A stretch of DNA of 64,000 nucleotides from Aminobacter sp. J41 (GCF_000526635.1 NZ_JAGL01000005.1:44503-108502); one strand, 5' to 3'; counted from the first letter of the stretch, positions 18,862 through 28,664 are shown. Made by a program: numbers and translations. The notes: a model not told the origin generated them from the letters alone.

Positions 18862-19464
18862 CTACTCCACCACCACGCCTTCCTGGACCATTTGCTGCTT
18901 CATCGTATCCAGCGAGCCGCCGAGGTCGATGGCGCGGCACCCGTCGAGCAGGACCTTCGCGTTGAAGCCCAGCCGCCGCGCGTCGATCGCCGAATAGGCG
19001 ACGCAGAAGTCGGTGGCGAGGCCAACCAGCGTCAGGTCGGTGATGCCGCGCTCGCGCAGATAGCCGGCAAGGCCCGTCGGCGTCTTGTGGTCGTTCTCGA
19101 AGAAGGTCGAGTAGGAGTCGATCGCGGTGCGAAAGCCCTTGCGGATGACAAGCTCGGCCTTGGTCCATTCGAGGCCCGGATGAAATTCTGCGCCCCTGGT
19201 GCCCTGCACGCAATGGTCCGGCCACAGCGTCTGCGGGCCATAGGGCATCTCGACGGTGCTGAAGGGCTCCTTGCCAGGATGCGAGGAGGCGAAGCTGGAG
19301 TGGCCGGCCGGGTGCCAGTCCTGCGTCAGGATGACGTGCTCGAACTCGCCGATCAGTCGGTTCACCAGCGGCACGATCTCGTCGCCGCCGGAAACGGCGA
19401 GCGCGCCTCCCGGGCAGAAGTCGTTCTGCAAGTCGACGACGATCAGGGCGGTGGCACTCATCAA
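18862..19464 (-). CDS. pncA: Nicotinamidase (PncA), isochorismatase fold
   Basis: Hydrolyses nicotinamide to nicotinate and ammonia; homologues also activate pyrazinamide. The 200-residue protein carries the full catalytic set: Asp11 in VVDLQNDF, a lysine near 109 in VIRKGF and Cys154 in TDFCVAYS. The metal-binding group is QDWHPAGH (Asp49, His51, His55). Starts at ATG 19464 or the next codon but one. In NAD salvage PncA feeds PncB. Here it sits next to molybdenum hydroxylase and 6-hydroxynicotinate reductase genes, so it may also supply nicotinate as a carbon and nitrogen source. It is divergent from the hydroxylase genes, with a 125-base shared control region. Confidence 0.93.
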   Translation of the reverse strand: MMSATALIVVDLQNDFCPGGALAVSGGDEIVPLVNRLIGEFEHVILTQDWHPAGHSSFASSHPGKEPFSTVEMPYGPQTLWPDHCVQGTRGAEFHPGLEWTKAELVIRKGFRTAIDSYSTFFENDHKTPTGLAGYLRERGITDLTLVGLATDFCVAYSAIDARRLGFNAKVLLDGCRAIDLGGSLDTMKQQMVQEGVVVE

Positions 19465-19538
19465 TTTCTCCTTCCAAAGAGTTGCGGCAAGGCTTCAACT
19501 ATACCGGACGAGGGCCAGGTTAACCTTGCGGAATATTG

Positions 19539-19550
19539 TTTGCATACGAA
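19539..19550. promoter_or_regulatory. Candidate operator TTTGCATACGAA ahead of the hydroxylase operon
   Basis: An imperfect palindrome (8 of 12 positions symmetric, mismatches all transitions) in the pncA/hydroxylase intergenic region, about 40 bases before ATG 19590. A closely similar TTTGTATACTAA lies at 31145-31156 between hyuA and the ferredoxin reductase gene. The joint consensus TTTGYATACRAA is the sort of short AT-rich palindrome bound by MarR- or GntR-type regulators, and a MarR gene lies in this cluster (26507-26926). Binding is inferred only. Confidence 0.45.
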
Positions 19551-19589
19551 CGAATTTCGGCGCATGATTTTGCTTACGGAGCATATCAG

Positions 19590-20447
19590 ATGCGCTACGC
19601 GAAACCGAAGTCACTGGACGAGGCAATCGCGCTTCTCGGAGACGGGAGCTGGCGGCTCATCGCCGGCGGAACCGACTTCTACCCCGCGCAGGGCACACGC
19701 CCCATACGCGATGACGTGCTCGATCTCAACGCGCTGGATGAGCTGCGCGGCATAAGCGAAACCCACACTCATTACGTCTTTGGAGCGCGCACCAGCTGGA
19801 GCGAGATCGCTGCGGCGCGCCATCTTTCACCGGCCTTCGAGGCGCTGCGCATGGCTGCGCGCGAGGTGGGCTCGATTCAGGTGCAGAATACCGGGACCAT
19901 CGCCGGCAATCTCTGCAACGCGTCGCCCGCCGCCGACGGCGTGCCGCCGCTATTGGTGCTCGACGCGGAGGTCGAGCTGCGTTCGGCAAGCGGCGTGCGG
20001 CATCTGCCCGTCGGCGGATTCATTCTCGGCAATCGCGTCACTGCAAGGCGGCAGGACGAACTGGTGACAGCAATCCGCGTGCCGAAAGCGGCCGTGAAGG
20101 GGCGCTCGCATTTCGTGAAGCTTGGCGCGCGGCGCTATCTCGTCATCTCGATCGCGATGGCGGCGGTGAGGGTCGTCGGTGATGCGTCCGGACGTATCGA
20201 GGAGGCGGCGATTGCCGTTGGTGCCTGCTCGCCGGTCGCCAAGCGGATCGCAGGTCTGGAAGCCGCCATGAAAGGGGCTGCGCCCGGCGAACTGGAAGCG
20301 CTGATCGCGCAATATCCCTTCGACGAACTTCAACCCATCGACGACGTGCGCGCCACCGCTGATTACCGGCGGCAGGCAGCGCGGGAGATCGTCGGCCGCG
20401 CCGTGCTGGCGAGCCTCCGTGAAGACACAGGCAGGGCAGCGGCATGA
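19590..20447 (+). CDS. Molybdenum hydroxylase FAD-binding subunit (CoxM/XdhB-like)
   Basis: A 285-residue FAD subunit of the xanthine dehydrogenase/CO dehydrogenase family that passes electrons from the iron-sulphur clusters onward. The FAD signatures AGGTDFYP (first loop, near residues 27-34) and [23 protein letters not shown] (second loop, near residues 103-125) are clear. I start at ATG 19590, where the [13 protein letters not shown]-terminus matches the family; the open frame upstream would add a stretch spanning the putative operator. It overlaps the catalytic-subunit gene by 4 bases, so the two are made together as one enzyme. Confidence 0.93.
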   Translation: MRYAKPKSLDEAIALLGDGSWRLIAGGTDFYPAQGTRPIRDDVLDLNALDELRGISETHTHYVFGARTSWSEIAAARHLSPAFEALRMAAREVGSIQVQNTGTIAGNLCNASPAADGVPPLLVLDAEVELRSASGVRHLPVGGFILGNRVTARRQDELVTAIRVPKAAVKGRSHFVKLGARRYLVISIAMAAVRVVGDASGRIEEAAIAVGACSPVAKRIAGLEAAMKGAAPGELEALIAQYPFDELQPIDDVRATADYRRQAAREIVGRAVLASLREDTGRAAA

Positions 20448-23170
20448 GCGGGATGCGCCTTTCCATCGAGGTCAACGGAAAGGCGCACGCGCTCGACGTT
20501 TCGCCGCTCGCCCGGCTCTCGGCAGTTCTTCGCGATGAACTCAAGCTGATCGGAACCAAGGTTGGCTGCGACGCGGGCGACTGCGGCGCCTGCACCGTAC
20601 TGGTCGATGGCGAGCCGGTCTGCGCCTGTCTGATGCCAGTCGCAAGCGCCGCCGGCGCAAAGGTGCGGACGGTCGAGGGGCTGGCGAATGGCAGCCTGTC
20701 GGCGCTGCAGGAATCGTTCCTGCGCCACGGTGCTGCCCAGTGCGGCATCTGCACGCCGGCCTTCCTGGTCGCGGGCACCGCATTGCTGGAAAAGAACCCA
20801 CACCCGACGGAGCAAGAGGTCGAGGATGCGCTGGGCGGGATCCTGTGCCGCTGCACAGGCTATCGCAAGATTATCCGGGCGGTGATGGAGGCAGGCCTGC
20901 TATCGCCATGGCCGTCGAACGACTGGGGCGTGGGCGCCGCCATTCCGCGTCTCGATGGCGAGCCGAAAGTGCGCGGGACGGAAATGTTCGGCGCGGACGG
21001 GGTGCCGGACGACGCGCTGGCGGTGGTGGCGATCCGTTCGCCCTATTGGGACGCGAAGTTCTCGTTCGGCGACCTCGATGCGTTCGTGGCAAGAAACCCG
21101 GGCATCGTCGGCGTTTTCACCGCAAAGGACATCGACGGGCGCAATGCCTTTGGCGTCATCCCTGCCTTTGCCGACCAGCCGGCGCTGGCAGACGGCAAGG
21201 TGCGGTTCCGTGGAGAAGCAGTGGCGGTTGTGGCCGGCGAGCGCGAGGCCATTGCTGCGCTCGACCTGTCGACCTTCCCGGTCGAGTGGGAGGAACTGCC
21301 GCATGCGCTGACGCCGGACGTGGCGAAAAACGGCTTCATCCAGCTGCATGAAGGCCGCGAGAACAACGTGATGCTTGAGGGCCGCGTTGTGCGCGGCGAT
21401 GTGGAGGAGGCGCTCGCGAGCGCGGCCGTCGTGGTCAGCGGCTCGCTCGAGACCTCCTATGTCGAGCACGCCTATATCGAGCCCGAAGCAGGCTACGCGT
21501 ACATGGACGGCGACGTGCTGGTCATCAAGGCCTGCACCCAGTCGCCGGTGATGGACCGTGACGACACGGCAATGGTGCTAGGCCTGCCGCGCGAGAAGGT
21601 GCGGGTGATTCCGACCGCGACCGGCGGCGGGTTTGGCTCCAAGCTCGATCTGTCGGTGCAGCCGCTGATCGGTCTCGTCGCGCTGAAGACGGGGCGACCG
21701 GCGGCGATGGTCTACACGCGCCAGGAGTCGATGGCTTCGACCACCAAGCGGCATCCGGCTTCGATGACGGCGACGATCGGTGCGGACGCGGCAGGCCGCA
21801 TCGTCGGCATGAGCTTCGAAGGCGAGTTCAACACCGGCGCCTATGCAAGCTGGGGCCCAACGGTTGCGGTGCGCGTGCCGGTGCATGCATCGGGGCCTTA
21901 CTACACCCCGAATTATCGCGCGATCGGCCGCGGCGTGCACACCAACGGTCCGATCTCCGGCGCCTTCCGTGGATTTGGCGTGCCGCAGGCGGCGCTGATG
22001 CAGGAAACGCTCTATGATGAGCTTGCGGACAAGCTCGGCATCGACCGTCTGGAGCTGCGGCTGAAGAATGCGCTGTGCAACGGCCTGCCCACGGTGAGCG
22101 GCCATGTAATGGACACGGGCGTCGGCATTGTTGCCTGCCTCGCCGCCTTGCAGCGGCACTGGCAGCGGGCGCTGGCCGATGCGGCTGCGTTCAACGCGAC
22201 GCACGATGGGGTCAAGCGCGGCGTGGGCATTGCCTCTTGCTGGTACGGCTGCGGCAATACCGGCATTCCCAACCCGTCGACGATGAAGATGGGCGTGACG
22301 GCCGACGGTCGTGTCGTGCTGCACCAGGGTGCGGTCGACATCGGCCAGGGTTCCAACACGGTCATCGCCCAAATCGCCGCCGAGGCGCTCGGCATGCCGC
22401 TCGAAAAATTCAGGTTCGTCTATGGCGACACGGCACTGACGCCGGACGCCGGCAAGACCTCCGGCTCGCGCCAGACCTACGTTTCGGGCAAGGCGGCCGA
22501 GTTGTCGGCGCGCTCGTTGCGTGAAAAGATCCTGCGCTTCGCCAATGTGTCGGGGGAGGCGCGGCTGTCGCTGGAGGGCGGCAAGCTCACGGTGGGCGAG
22601 GGTGAAGCGAGCCGAACGATCGACCTGTCGCAGTTGCCGGTGGACGAGAACGGTTTCGTGTTCCGCGCCTTCGAGAGCTATGATCCGCCGACCGTTCCGC
22701 TCGACGCCAACGGCCAGGGCAAGCCGTACGCCGTCTATGGCTGGGGCGCGCAGATGGCGGAGCTTGAGGTCGATCTGGCGCTGGGGACCGTCAGGCTCAT
22801 CAAAATCACCGCCGCGCATGATGTGGGCCGCGCGATCAACCCCTTGCTCGCGGAAGGCCAAGTCGAAGGCGGCATCGCGCAGGGTATAGGGCTTGCGCTG
22901 ATGGAGGAATACGTTCCGGGCCGCACCGAGAACCTGCACGACTATCTCATCCCCACCATTGGCGACGTACCGCCGATCGAGACAATCCTGATCGAGGTTC
23001 CCGACGCCGAAGGGCCCTATGGCGCGAAGGGGCTCGGGGAGCATGTGCTGATCCCGACGGCACCGGCGATCGTCAACGCCATCCGCCATGCCTGCGGGGC
23101 GAAGATCACCAAGGTCCCCGCCACGCCCGACCGGGTGCTGGCAGCCTTTCGGCAGGCGAGGGGCGGGTGA
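20444..23170 (+). CDS. Molybdenum hydroxylase, fused [2Fe-2S] and molybdopterin subunits
   Basis: A 908-residue fusion. The N-terminal plant-type [2Fe-2S] domain has Cys42, 47, 50 and 62; the second helical [2Fe-2S] domain has Cys100, 103, 135 and 137. The molybdopterin part has the GGGFGSK and AFRGFG motifs and the catalytic glutamate at about 866 in GAKGLGE. Such enzymes hydroxylate N-heterocycles or purines with water. Domain order and length match the aldehyde oxidoreductase MOP of Desulfovibrio, but here a separate FAD subunit gene precedes it. The adjacent 6-hydroxynicotinate reductase suggests nicotinate to 6-hydroxynicotinate as its reaction; xanthine, aldehyde or another heterocycle remain possible. 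Confidence 0.92.
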   Translation: MSGMRLSIEVNGKAHALDVSPLARLSAVLRDELKLIGTKVGCDAGDCGACTVLVDGEPVCACLMPVASAAGAKVRTVEGLANGSLSALQESFLRHGAAQCGICTPAFLVAGTALLEKNPHPTEQEVEDALGGILCRCTGYRKIIRAVMEAGLLSPWPSNDWGVGAAIPRLDGEPKVRGTEMFGADGVPDDALAVVAIRSPYWDAKFSFGDLDAFVARNPGIVGVFTAKDIDGRNAFGVIPAFADQPALADGKVRFRGEAVAVVAGEREAIAALDLSTFPVEWEELPHALTPDVAKNGFIQLHEGRENNVMLEGRVVRGDVEEALASAAVVVSGSLETSYVEHAYIEPEAGYAYMDGDVLVIKACTQSPVMDRDDTAMVLGLPREKVRVIPTATGGGFGSKLDLSVQPLIGLVALKTGRPAAMVYTRQESMASTTKRHPASMTATIGADAAGRIVGMSFEGEFNTGAYASWGPTVAVRVPVHASGPYYTPNYRAIGRGVHTNGPISGAFRGFGVPQAALMQETLYDELADKLGIDRLELRLKNALCNGLPTVSGHVMDTGVGIVACLAALQRHWQRALADAAAFNATHDGVKRGVGIASCWYGCGNTGIPNPSTMKMGVTADGRVVLHQGAVDIGQGSNTVIAQIAAEALGMPLEKFRFVYGDTALTPDAGKTSGSRQTYVSGKAAELSARSLREKILRFANVSGEARLSLEGGKLTVGEGEASRTIDLSQLPVDENGFVFRAFESYDPPTVPLDANGQGKPYAVYGWGAQMAELEVDLALGTVRLIKITAAHDVGRAINPLLAEGQVEGGIAQGIGLALMEEYVPGRTENLHDYLIPTIGDVPPIETILIEVPDAEGPYGAKGLGEHVLIPTAPAIVNAIRHACGAKITKVPATPDRVLAAFRQARGG

Positions 23171-23206
23171 TGGGTATGATGCCTGAGATGTTGGGGACAG
23201 GGAATT

Positions 23207-23458
23207 TACCCCCACCCCTAACCCCTCCCCACAAGGGGGAGGGGAATGTTGGTAGTCGCAAATGCCTGCCGGTTTTCAGGTGCGGAGTTACCCCGACCGT
23301 TCGAGAGAAAGCCATCGCACCTGAGCATCTTCAGCAAGCAAGGCCGCGGCGGACATCGGGACTGCGAGAGCTGATCTGCGCCACGAAGTGCGACCTTACC
23401 GACCAACGGCTTCCAAAATCCCCCTCCCCCTTGTGGGGAGGGGTTAGGGGTGGGGGTA
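23207..23458. repeat. Repeat family A, inverted pair 3
   Basis: A5 (23207-23250) and A6 (23419-23458) are near-identical inverted copies separated by about 170 bases. They fill 23171-23546 between the hydroxylase gene and the 6-hydroxynicotinate reductase gene. No ORF is supported in this gap. The first copy continues into atgttgg, as the A1 copy at the window start does, so the conserved unit extends slightly past the hairpin. Confidence 0.88.
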
Positions 23459-23546
23459 TTTCCTCCAGCATGATTACTGCCGCGGCCCGGGCGGCGGCGC
23501 CTCAAAAAATCGCATCCACCCAGCCCTCTCCACAGGAGCGCCGGCG

Positions 23547-25067
23547 ATGAATGAGATCACTGAAAGCGTCGCGATGAATGCGTCTCCCGCGCCGGAAAAG
23601 CTGCGGTGCGATGCCTGCCCGGTAATGTGCTACATCGCGGAGGGGCGGACGGGGGCTTGCGACCGCTACGGCAATTTCGGCAACAAGATCGTGCGCTGCG
23701 ACCCGGTTACGATCCTTGAACATCGCGCGGAGGCGGGCGGCGAGGTGGTGCCGTTTGCAGACGGCAGCGCGTGGGACGGCAATCCCGTCAATCGGGGACA
23801 ACGCTTCGTCAGCGGCATCGGGGCGGGCACGACCTATCCCGACTTCAAGCCAGCGCCGTTCATCGTTAGCCAGGAAGTTGAGGGCGTCGACCTCGTCACC
23901 GTCGTCACCGAGGCGATCTTTTCCTATTGCGGCGTCAAGGTGAAGATCGACACCGACCGCCACATTGGCCCAGAAGCGGCGACGGTTCGGGTGCTGGGCG
24001 AGCCAGTCGGCCATGTGACCACCGCCGAGTACGGCTCGCAAATGCTGTCGCTCGGTGGCGTGCGGCACCTGACCGGCGGCTCGAAGTCGGAAGGGCGGAT
24101 GACCTGCGACACGATGCTGGCCCTGTGCAACCGGCAGCCCGTTGAGCTCACCATTGATGGCGGATCAACGGTCGTCGTGCAGGCGGGAAAGCCACCCATC
24201 ATTGATGGGCGGCTAGAACAACGGATGCGCGTCGGCTGCGGCTCGGCGACGATCGGCATGTTTGCAACCCAGTGGAAGGGGCTGGTGGACGAGGTCGTCG
24301 TGGTCGATGACCACATCACCGGCGTCGTCTCCGAGCATCAGGCCGGCAAGGTGATTGGCTGGCAAGACACCGGCATCAAGATCCTCGGGCGGCGCTCGAC
24401 GCCAGGGCGCTACTTCAAGGTTTCCGAACCGGGCCTCGGCTGGGGCGGGACGATGCTGAGCAATCCGCTCGAAATCCTCGGCGACTGGAATCCGAAGAAG
24501 GGCGCGCGGCCGTGCCTGTCGCTGCTGATGGTGTCGACCACCGGCGAACAGTTCGCTTATTTCGAGCTCGACGAGAATTTGAAGCCAGTCGAAAAGCCGT
24601 TCCCGGAGCGGCTACGCAAGTCGGTCGATCTCATAGAGGACAATTGCGAACCGGCGCTTTGCTCGGTGCTGTTCATGGGCGGTGCGGGCGGGTCGCTGCG
24701 CGCGGGCGTGACCGAGAACCCGGTGAACCTGACCCGTTCGGTGCACCGGCTGCAGACCTATGTCACCGTCGGCGGCGCGCCGGTCTATGTCTGGCCGGGT
24801 GGCGGCATCACGCTTATGGTGGACGTGACGCGCCTGCCGGAAAACTCGTTCGGCTATGTGCCGACGCCGGCGCTGGTGGCGCCGCTGGAGTTCACCATGC
24901 GGCGCGATCACTACGAGGCGCTGGGTGGTTACGTCTCGGAAATCCGCACCGTTGATGACGTGCTGGCGAAGGGCGGCGAGTATTACAACGAGCGCCGGGT
25001 CGCGGCAGCACCCGCGGGCAATGCCTGGCCGCCGCTGGTGCAACTGCGGCGAGAGCGACAGGCATGA
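23547..25067 (+). CDS. 6-hydroxynicotinate reductase-like iron-sulphur protein
   Basis: A 506-residue protein that I recognise as the family annotated 6-hydroxynicotinate reductase (EC 1.3.7.1). That enzyme reduces 6-hydroxynicotinate to 1,4,5,6-tetrahydro-6-oxonicotinate with ferredoxin, as described in Eubacterium barkeri and Azorhizobium nicotinate degradation. The N-terminus holds a cysteine cluster Cys21-x2-Cys24-x3-Cys28-x9-Cys38 suited to an Fe-S centre. Further cysteines occur in RVGCGSAT and the NCEPALCS segment. Glycine-rich stretches late in the protein could bind flavin. It overlaps the UPF0280 gene by 4 bases. The substrate assignment rests on family name and context. Confidence 0.82.
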   Translation: MNEITESVAMNASPAPEKLRCDACPVMCYIAEGRTGACDRYGNFGNKIVRCDPVTILEHRAEAGGEVVPFADGSAWDGNPVNRGQRFVSGIGAGTTYPDFKPAPFIVSQEVEGVDLVTVVTEAIFSYCGVKVKIDTDRHIGPEAATVRVLGEPVGHVTTAEYGSQMLSLGGVRHLTGGSKSEGRMTCDTMLALCNRQPVELTIDGGSTVVVQAGKPPIIDGRLEQRMRVGCGSATIGMFATQWKGLVDEVVVVDDHITGVVSEHQAGKVIGWQDTGIKILGRRSTPGRYFKVSEPGLGWGGTMLSNPLEILGDWNPKKGARPCLSLLMVSTTGEQFAYFELDENLKPVEKPFPERLRKSVDLIEDNCEPALCSVLFMGGAGGSLRAGVTENPVNLTRSVHRLQTYVTVGGAPVYVWPGGGITLMVDVTRLPENSFGYVPTPALVAPLEFTMRRDHYEALGGYVSEIRTVDDVLAKGGEYYNERRVAAAPAGNAWPPLVQLRRERQA

Positions 25068-25933
25068 TGGGTCCGCAGGCCTCGATGCTGCCAGACGGCA
25101 AGCGATTGCATCTCAATCACGGGCCGATCGACCTGATCATTGAGGCGTTTGGCGAAGCGGAGGAAGTCGCTGCCGCCTACAGCCAGGCCAAAGATCGTTT
25201 CGATACCGTACTGGAAGAGCTCGTGGCCGAGCTGCCTGAACTGCGACGCCCTTCAACGTCAGCGCCGCGTAGCTTAATGGGGCCGACGGCACGGCGCATG
25301 GAGCGTGCGGTGACGCGATTTGCCGACCGATTCTTCATCACGCCGATGGCCGCCGTTGCCGGCAGTGTGGCCGACGAGATGCTGGAGGCAATGACGCGCG
25401 GGCGAAAACTGCGGCGCGCCTATGTCAATGACGGCGGCGATATTGCGATCTTCCTTTCGCCCGGCGAGGAGATGAAAGTTGCGATTGCTGGCACCGGCCA
25501 TGGCTTTGCTGATCGGATCACCATTCGCTTCGAAGATGCGGTGCGGGGCATCGCCACCAGCGGCTGGCGCGGGCGCAGCCATTCGCTCGGCATTGCCGAT
25601 GCCGTGACCGTGCTGGCGGCTGACGCGGCAACAGCGGATGCGGCGGCGACGCTGATCGCCAATGCCATCGACCTGCCCGGCCATCCGGCAATCGAACGCG
25701 CGCCCGCACGTCAGCTTGCTCCCGAGAGCGATCTTGGCGATCGTCTGGTGACGACGAATGTCGGGGAACTCAGCGGGGCGGAGGTGGCGGATGCGCTGGA
25801 GCGCGGCAAGGCTGTTGCCGACGATTTCGTCTTGCGCGGGCTGATCGTTTCGGCTGCGCTGTTCTTGAATGACCAGAGCCGTCTTGCCGGCGCGCTCGCA
25901 GAAAATTCCGGGAGGATGCTCGTTCATGCCTGA
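25064..25933 (+). CDS. UPF0280 family protein (ApbE-like fold)
   Basis: A 289-residue protein of the UPF0280 family, unknown in function. Known structures of the family resemble ApbE, the FAD:protein FMN transferase. Features seen: PTARRMERAVTRFADRF in the middle, AAVAGSVADEML (the region corresponding to the ApbE active-site loop) and VNDGGDIAIFL, which resembles the ApbE N-x-G-G-D-I motif. No signal peptide, so cytoplasmic. It sits between 6-hydroxynicotinate reductase and DUF1185 genes with overlaps at both ends, so it probably serves the same pathway. Attaching or loading a flavin on the reductase is a hypothesis. Confidence 0.85.
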   Translation: MMGPQASMLPDGKRLHLNHGPIDLIIEAFGEAEEVAAAYSQAKDRFDTVLEELVAELPELRRPSTSAPRSLMGPTARRMERAVTRFADRFFITPMAAVAGSVADEMLEAMTRGRKLRRAYVNDGGDIAIFLSPGEEMKVAIAGTGHGFADRITIRFEDAVRGIATSGWRGRSHSLGIADAVTVLAADAATADAAATLIANAIDLPGHPAIERAPARQLAPESDLGDRLVTTNVGELSGAEVADALERGKAVADDFVLRGLIVSAALFLNDQSRLAGALAENSGRMLVHA

Positions 25934-26510
25934 ATTCAGGGTTCGCAAGGTTGCGGTTTTCACCGAGGAGATCTTTCACGACGGCGGGCCTGTCGCGGAG
26001 AAGCCGCGGCGGCTCGGGGCGGTGATGGCGCTGGTGGCGAACCCGTTCGCGGGAACATACTCGGCGGAGCTGCAGGCGGCGATGGAGGACCTGAAGCCGC
26101 TCGGGCTGATGATGACCGACAAGCTGATCGCCGCGCTTGGCGGCGACATCGAGACGATTGACGGCTACGGCAAGGGCGCGATCGTCGGCACCGCCGGCGA
26201 GATCGAGCACGGCGCGCTATGGCACGTTCCGGGCGGCTATGCGATGCGCGAGCGTCTGGGTGCTACCAAGGCGATCGTCCCGTCGGCGATGAAGGTCGGC
26301 GCGTTCGGCTCCAGCCTCGACGTGCCGCTCGGCCACACCAACGCCGCCTATGTGCGCAGCCACTTCGACGCGATCACTGTGACGGCGCCGGATGGTCCAC
26401 GGCCGGACGAGATCCTGTTCGTGCTGGCGATGGCCTGCGGCGGGCGCATCCATTCGCGCATGGGCGGCCTTGAGGCCTGGCAGGTGAAGGGTGAGGACGG
26501 GCTGCGGTGA
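25926..26510 (+). CDS. DUF1185 / 'amino acid synthesis' family protein
   Basis: A 194-residue protein of the PF06684 (DUF1185) family, whose name comes from an old genetic link and does not describe a known reaction. I choose ATG 25926, overlapping the UPF0280 gene by 8 bases; a GGAGG lies about 10 bases before it. Conserved-looking segments are NPFAGTYSAEL, GKGAIVGTAGEIEHGA, and HSRMGG near the C-terminus. It is soluble. Position within the reductase operon suggests a step on a ring-opened or reduced heterocycle. I cannot assign the reaction. Confidence 0.85.
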   Translation: MPEFRVRKVAVFTEEIFHDGGPVAEKPRRLGAVMALVANPFAGTYSAELQAAMEDLKPLGLMMTDKLIAALGGDIETIDGYGKGAIVGTAGEIEHGALWHVPGGYAMRERLGATKAIVPSAMKVGAFGSSLDVPLGHTNAAYVRSHFDAITVTAPDGPRPDEILFVLAMACGGRIHSRMGGLEAWQVKGEDGLR

Positions 26511-26926
26511 GCAGGCCGGGGAACTACGTTCTCGAAGACCAGATCGGCTTTGTCCTGCGCAAGGCCAACCAGCGGCATATCGCAATTTTCGCGAAGCACA
26601 TCGGCGATCTGACCCCGCCGCAGTTCGCGGCGCTCGCCAAGCTCGACGAGGTGGGCGAGACCTCGCAGAACCAGCTTGGCGTGCTGGTGGCGATGGACGC
26701 GGCCACCATCAAGGGCGTGATCGACCGGCTGAGTGTGCGCGGACTGGTGGCGCTCGGCCGCGACGGCGACGACCGGCGTCGCGTGATGCTGACCCTGACG
26801 CCCGAGGGGCGTGAGACGGTCGACCGGCTGAAGAAGCTGGCAAAGCACGTGACTGCGGAGACGATTGCCCCGCTCACCGAGCGCGAGGCCGAGACGCTGA
26901 TGCGGCTGCTTTCGAAGATTACGTGA
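26507..26926 (+). CDS. MarR family transcriptional regulator
   Basis: A 139-residue winged-helix regulator that ends the reductase operon, overlapping DUF1185 by 4 bases (GTG start). The recognition helix region SQNQLGVLVAMDAATIKGVIDRL and the wing DDRRRVMLTLTPEG are typical MarR. Such proteins are usually repressors released by an aromatic ligand. In Pseudomonas putida the nicotinate regulator NicR is also MarR-type and responds to 6-hydroxynicotinate, which makes a parallel role plausible here. Candidate operators are at 19539 and 31145. Its stop overlaps the convergent hyuB end by 8 bases. Confidence 0.92.
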   Translation: MSRPGNYVLEDQIGFVLRKANQRHIAIFAKHIGDLTPPQFAALAKLDEVGETSQNQLGVLVAMDAATIKGVIDRLSVRGLVALGRDGDDRRRVMLTLTPEGRETVDRLKKLAKHVTAETIAPLTEREAETLMRLLSKIT

Positions 26927-28664
26927 CGAGGGCAGCGCGACGGCGCGCGGTTTCCTCCGCATCCACCTCACCATCGCGGATCACGACGCCGAACAGTTCT
27001 GCGGCCTGCTCCGGCGTATAGTAGCCGAGGCGCACGTCCTTCAGCACCTTTTCCGGCGCTCGCTTGAATGGGTTGCCGTAACCGCCGCCGCCCGGCGTGC
27101 CGACGCGGACGCGGTCGCCTGCCTGCATCGGAATATCCTGTTCCTTCGACAGGTGCGGCGGCACATGCGCCTCGCCGTTGCGGAAGACGGTGACGGTGTT
27201 CACCGCGCCGTCCTTGCCGCCGAGCGCGCCCTGCGGGCCGAAGCGGCCATGATCCATCACGAAGGAGGCGCGGGCCTCGCCGCGCAGCAACTCGATCTCA
27301 TAGTCGAGACCCATGCCGCCGCGCTGCTTGCCGGCGCCGCCCGAGCCTTCGCGCAGGCGATAGTGGTTGTAGAGGAGCGGGTAGCCCTGCTCCATGATCT
27401 CGACTGGTGGCGACTTGGAGATGCCGATTGTCGAGCAACCGTTCGAGAGGCCGTCATGGTCGGCATTGCCGCCATAGCCGCCGCCCGAAAGCTGGTAGAG
27501 CACAAAGGCGCGGTTGCGCTCGGGGTCGAAGCCACCGAGGCTGAAATTGCCACTCGAGCCGGCGGGCGCCGCCGTGACCTGGTCGGGAAGGGCCTTCACG
27601 ATCGCCGCGAACACCGCCTCGGCGATGCGCTGCGAGACTTCTGCCGCGCAGCCGGAAACGGGACGGGGATAGGACGCGTCGAGGAAGGTGCCGACCGGTC
27701 GCTTGATCACCAGCGGCTCGAAGGCGCCGGCGCTGATCGGCACGTCGGGGAAGATGTGACGCATGGCGAGGTAGACCGACGACTGGGTCGTCGCCAGCAC
27801 CGAGTTCATCGGCCCGACGCAGGGCGGGCTGGAGCCGGCGAAGTCGAAGGTCAGCGTGTAGCCCTTCTTCTCGACCGCGAGGCTGATCTCGAGCGGCTGA
27901 TCGACGACGCCGTCCGAGTCGACATAGGCGATGCCGTGATAGGTCCCGTCGGGGATGGTCGCGATCTTGGCGCGCATGCGGGTGGCGGCACGGCGGCGCA
28001 ATTCCGCAATCGAGGCGAGCACCGTTTCGTCACCGTAACGATCCAGCAGCTCGAACAGTCGCGCGCGGCCAACGTCGAGCGCTGCCGCCTGCGCCTTGAT
28101 GTCGCCGATGCGCTGCTCGGCAATGCGGATGTTCGAGGTGATGATACCGAGGATTTCCGTATCGAGCCGGCCCTTCTTGAACAGCTTTACTGGCGGCAGC
28201 CGCAGGCCCTCCTGCTCGACGGCCGTGGCAGAGGCCGAGAAGCCGCCGGGTACGGCGCCGCCAATGTCTGGCCAGTGGCCGGTGTTCGACAGCCAGCAGA
28301 AGACTTTTCCGTTTCGCCAGACTGGCATGGCAAAGCGCACGTCCATCAGGTGCGTGCCGCCGAGATAGGGGTCGTTGACGATGTAGACGTCGCCTTCCTC
28401 CGGCGGGACGCAGCGGCCTTCCGCGATCATCTCGATGATCGTGCGGGTCGAATACTGCATGACGCCGACGAAGACCGGCAGCCCGCCTGCGCCCTGGGCG
28501 ATCAGCGAGCCGTCCTCCGCCGAATAGATGCCGTCGGACCGGTCATTCGCCTCGGCGATGATCGGCGAGAAGGCCGAACGCGAGAAGGCAAGGTCCATCT
28601 CGTCGCAGACCTGCTGCAAGCCAGCCTCGATGACGGAAAGGGTGATGGCGTCGATGGTGGTCAT
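26919..28664 (-). CDS. Hydantoinase B/oxoprolinase subunit
   Basis: The B subunit of an ATP-dependent cyclic amide hydrolase of the HyuA/HyuB, 5-oxoprolinase and acetone carboxylase superfamily. At 581 residues it has the normal length. NDPYLGGTHLMDVRF near residues 98-112 is the family hallmark, and RPVSGCAAEVSQR and the glycine-rich RVGTPGGGGYGNPFKR tail are typical. It needs the HyuA-type partner encoded upstream at 28993-31062. A 328-base repeat-filled gap lies between them. Candidates are N-methylhydantoin, 5-oxoproline or another lactam; by context, the ring amide of a reduced 6-oxonicotinate. Confidence 0.92.
   Translation of the reverse strand: MTTIDAITLSVIEAGLQQVCDEMDLAFSRSAFSPIIAEANDRSDGIYSAEDGSLIAQGAGGLPVFVGVMQYSTRTIIEMIAEGRCVPPEEGDVYIVNDPYLGGTHLMDVRFAMPVWRNGKVFCWLSNTGHWPDIGGAVPGGFSASATAVEQEGLRLPPVKLFKKGRLDTEILGIITSNIRIAEQRIGDIKAQAAALDVGRARLFELLDRYGDETVLASIAELRRRAATRMRAKIATIPDGTYHGIAYVDSDGVVDQPLEISLAVEKKGYTLTFDFAGSSPPCVGPMNSVLATTQSSVYLAMRHIFPDVPISAGAFEPLVIKRPVGTFLDASYPRPVSGCAAEVSQRIAEAVFAAIVKALPDQVTAAPAGSSGNFSLGGFDPERNRAFVLYQLSGGGYGGNADHDGLSNGCSTIGISKSPPVEIMEQGYPLLYNHYRLREGSGGAGKQRGGMGLDYEIELLRGEARASFVMDHGRFGPQGALGGKDGAVNTVTVFRNGEAHVPPHLSKEQDIPMQAGDRVRVGTPGGGGYGNPFKRAPEKVLKDVRLGYYTPEQAAELFGVVIRDGEVDAEETARRRAALVT

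Noticed and set aside
21578-23215. A 545-codon minus-strand frame opposite the molybdenum hydroxylase
   Set aside because: It is a shadow of a gene with complete iron-sulphur and molybdenum motifs, and it starts in a repeat element.
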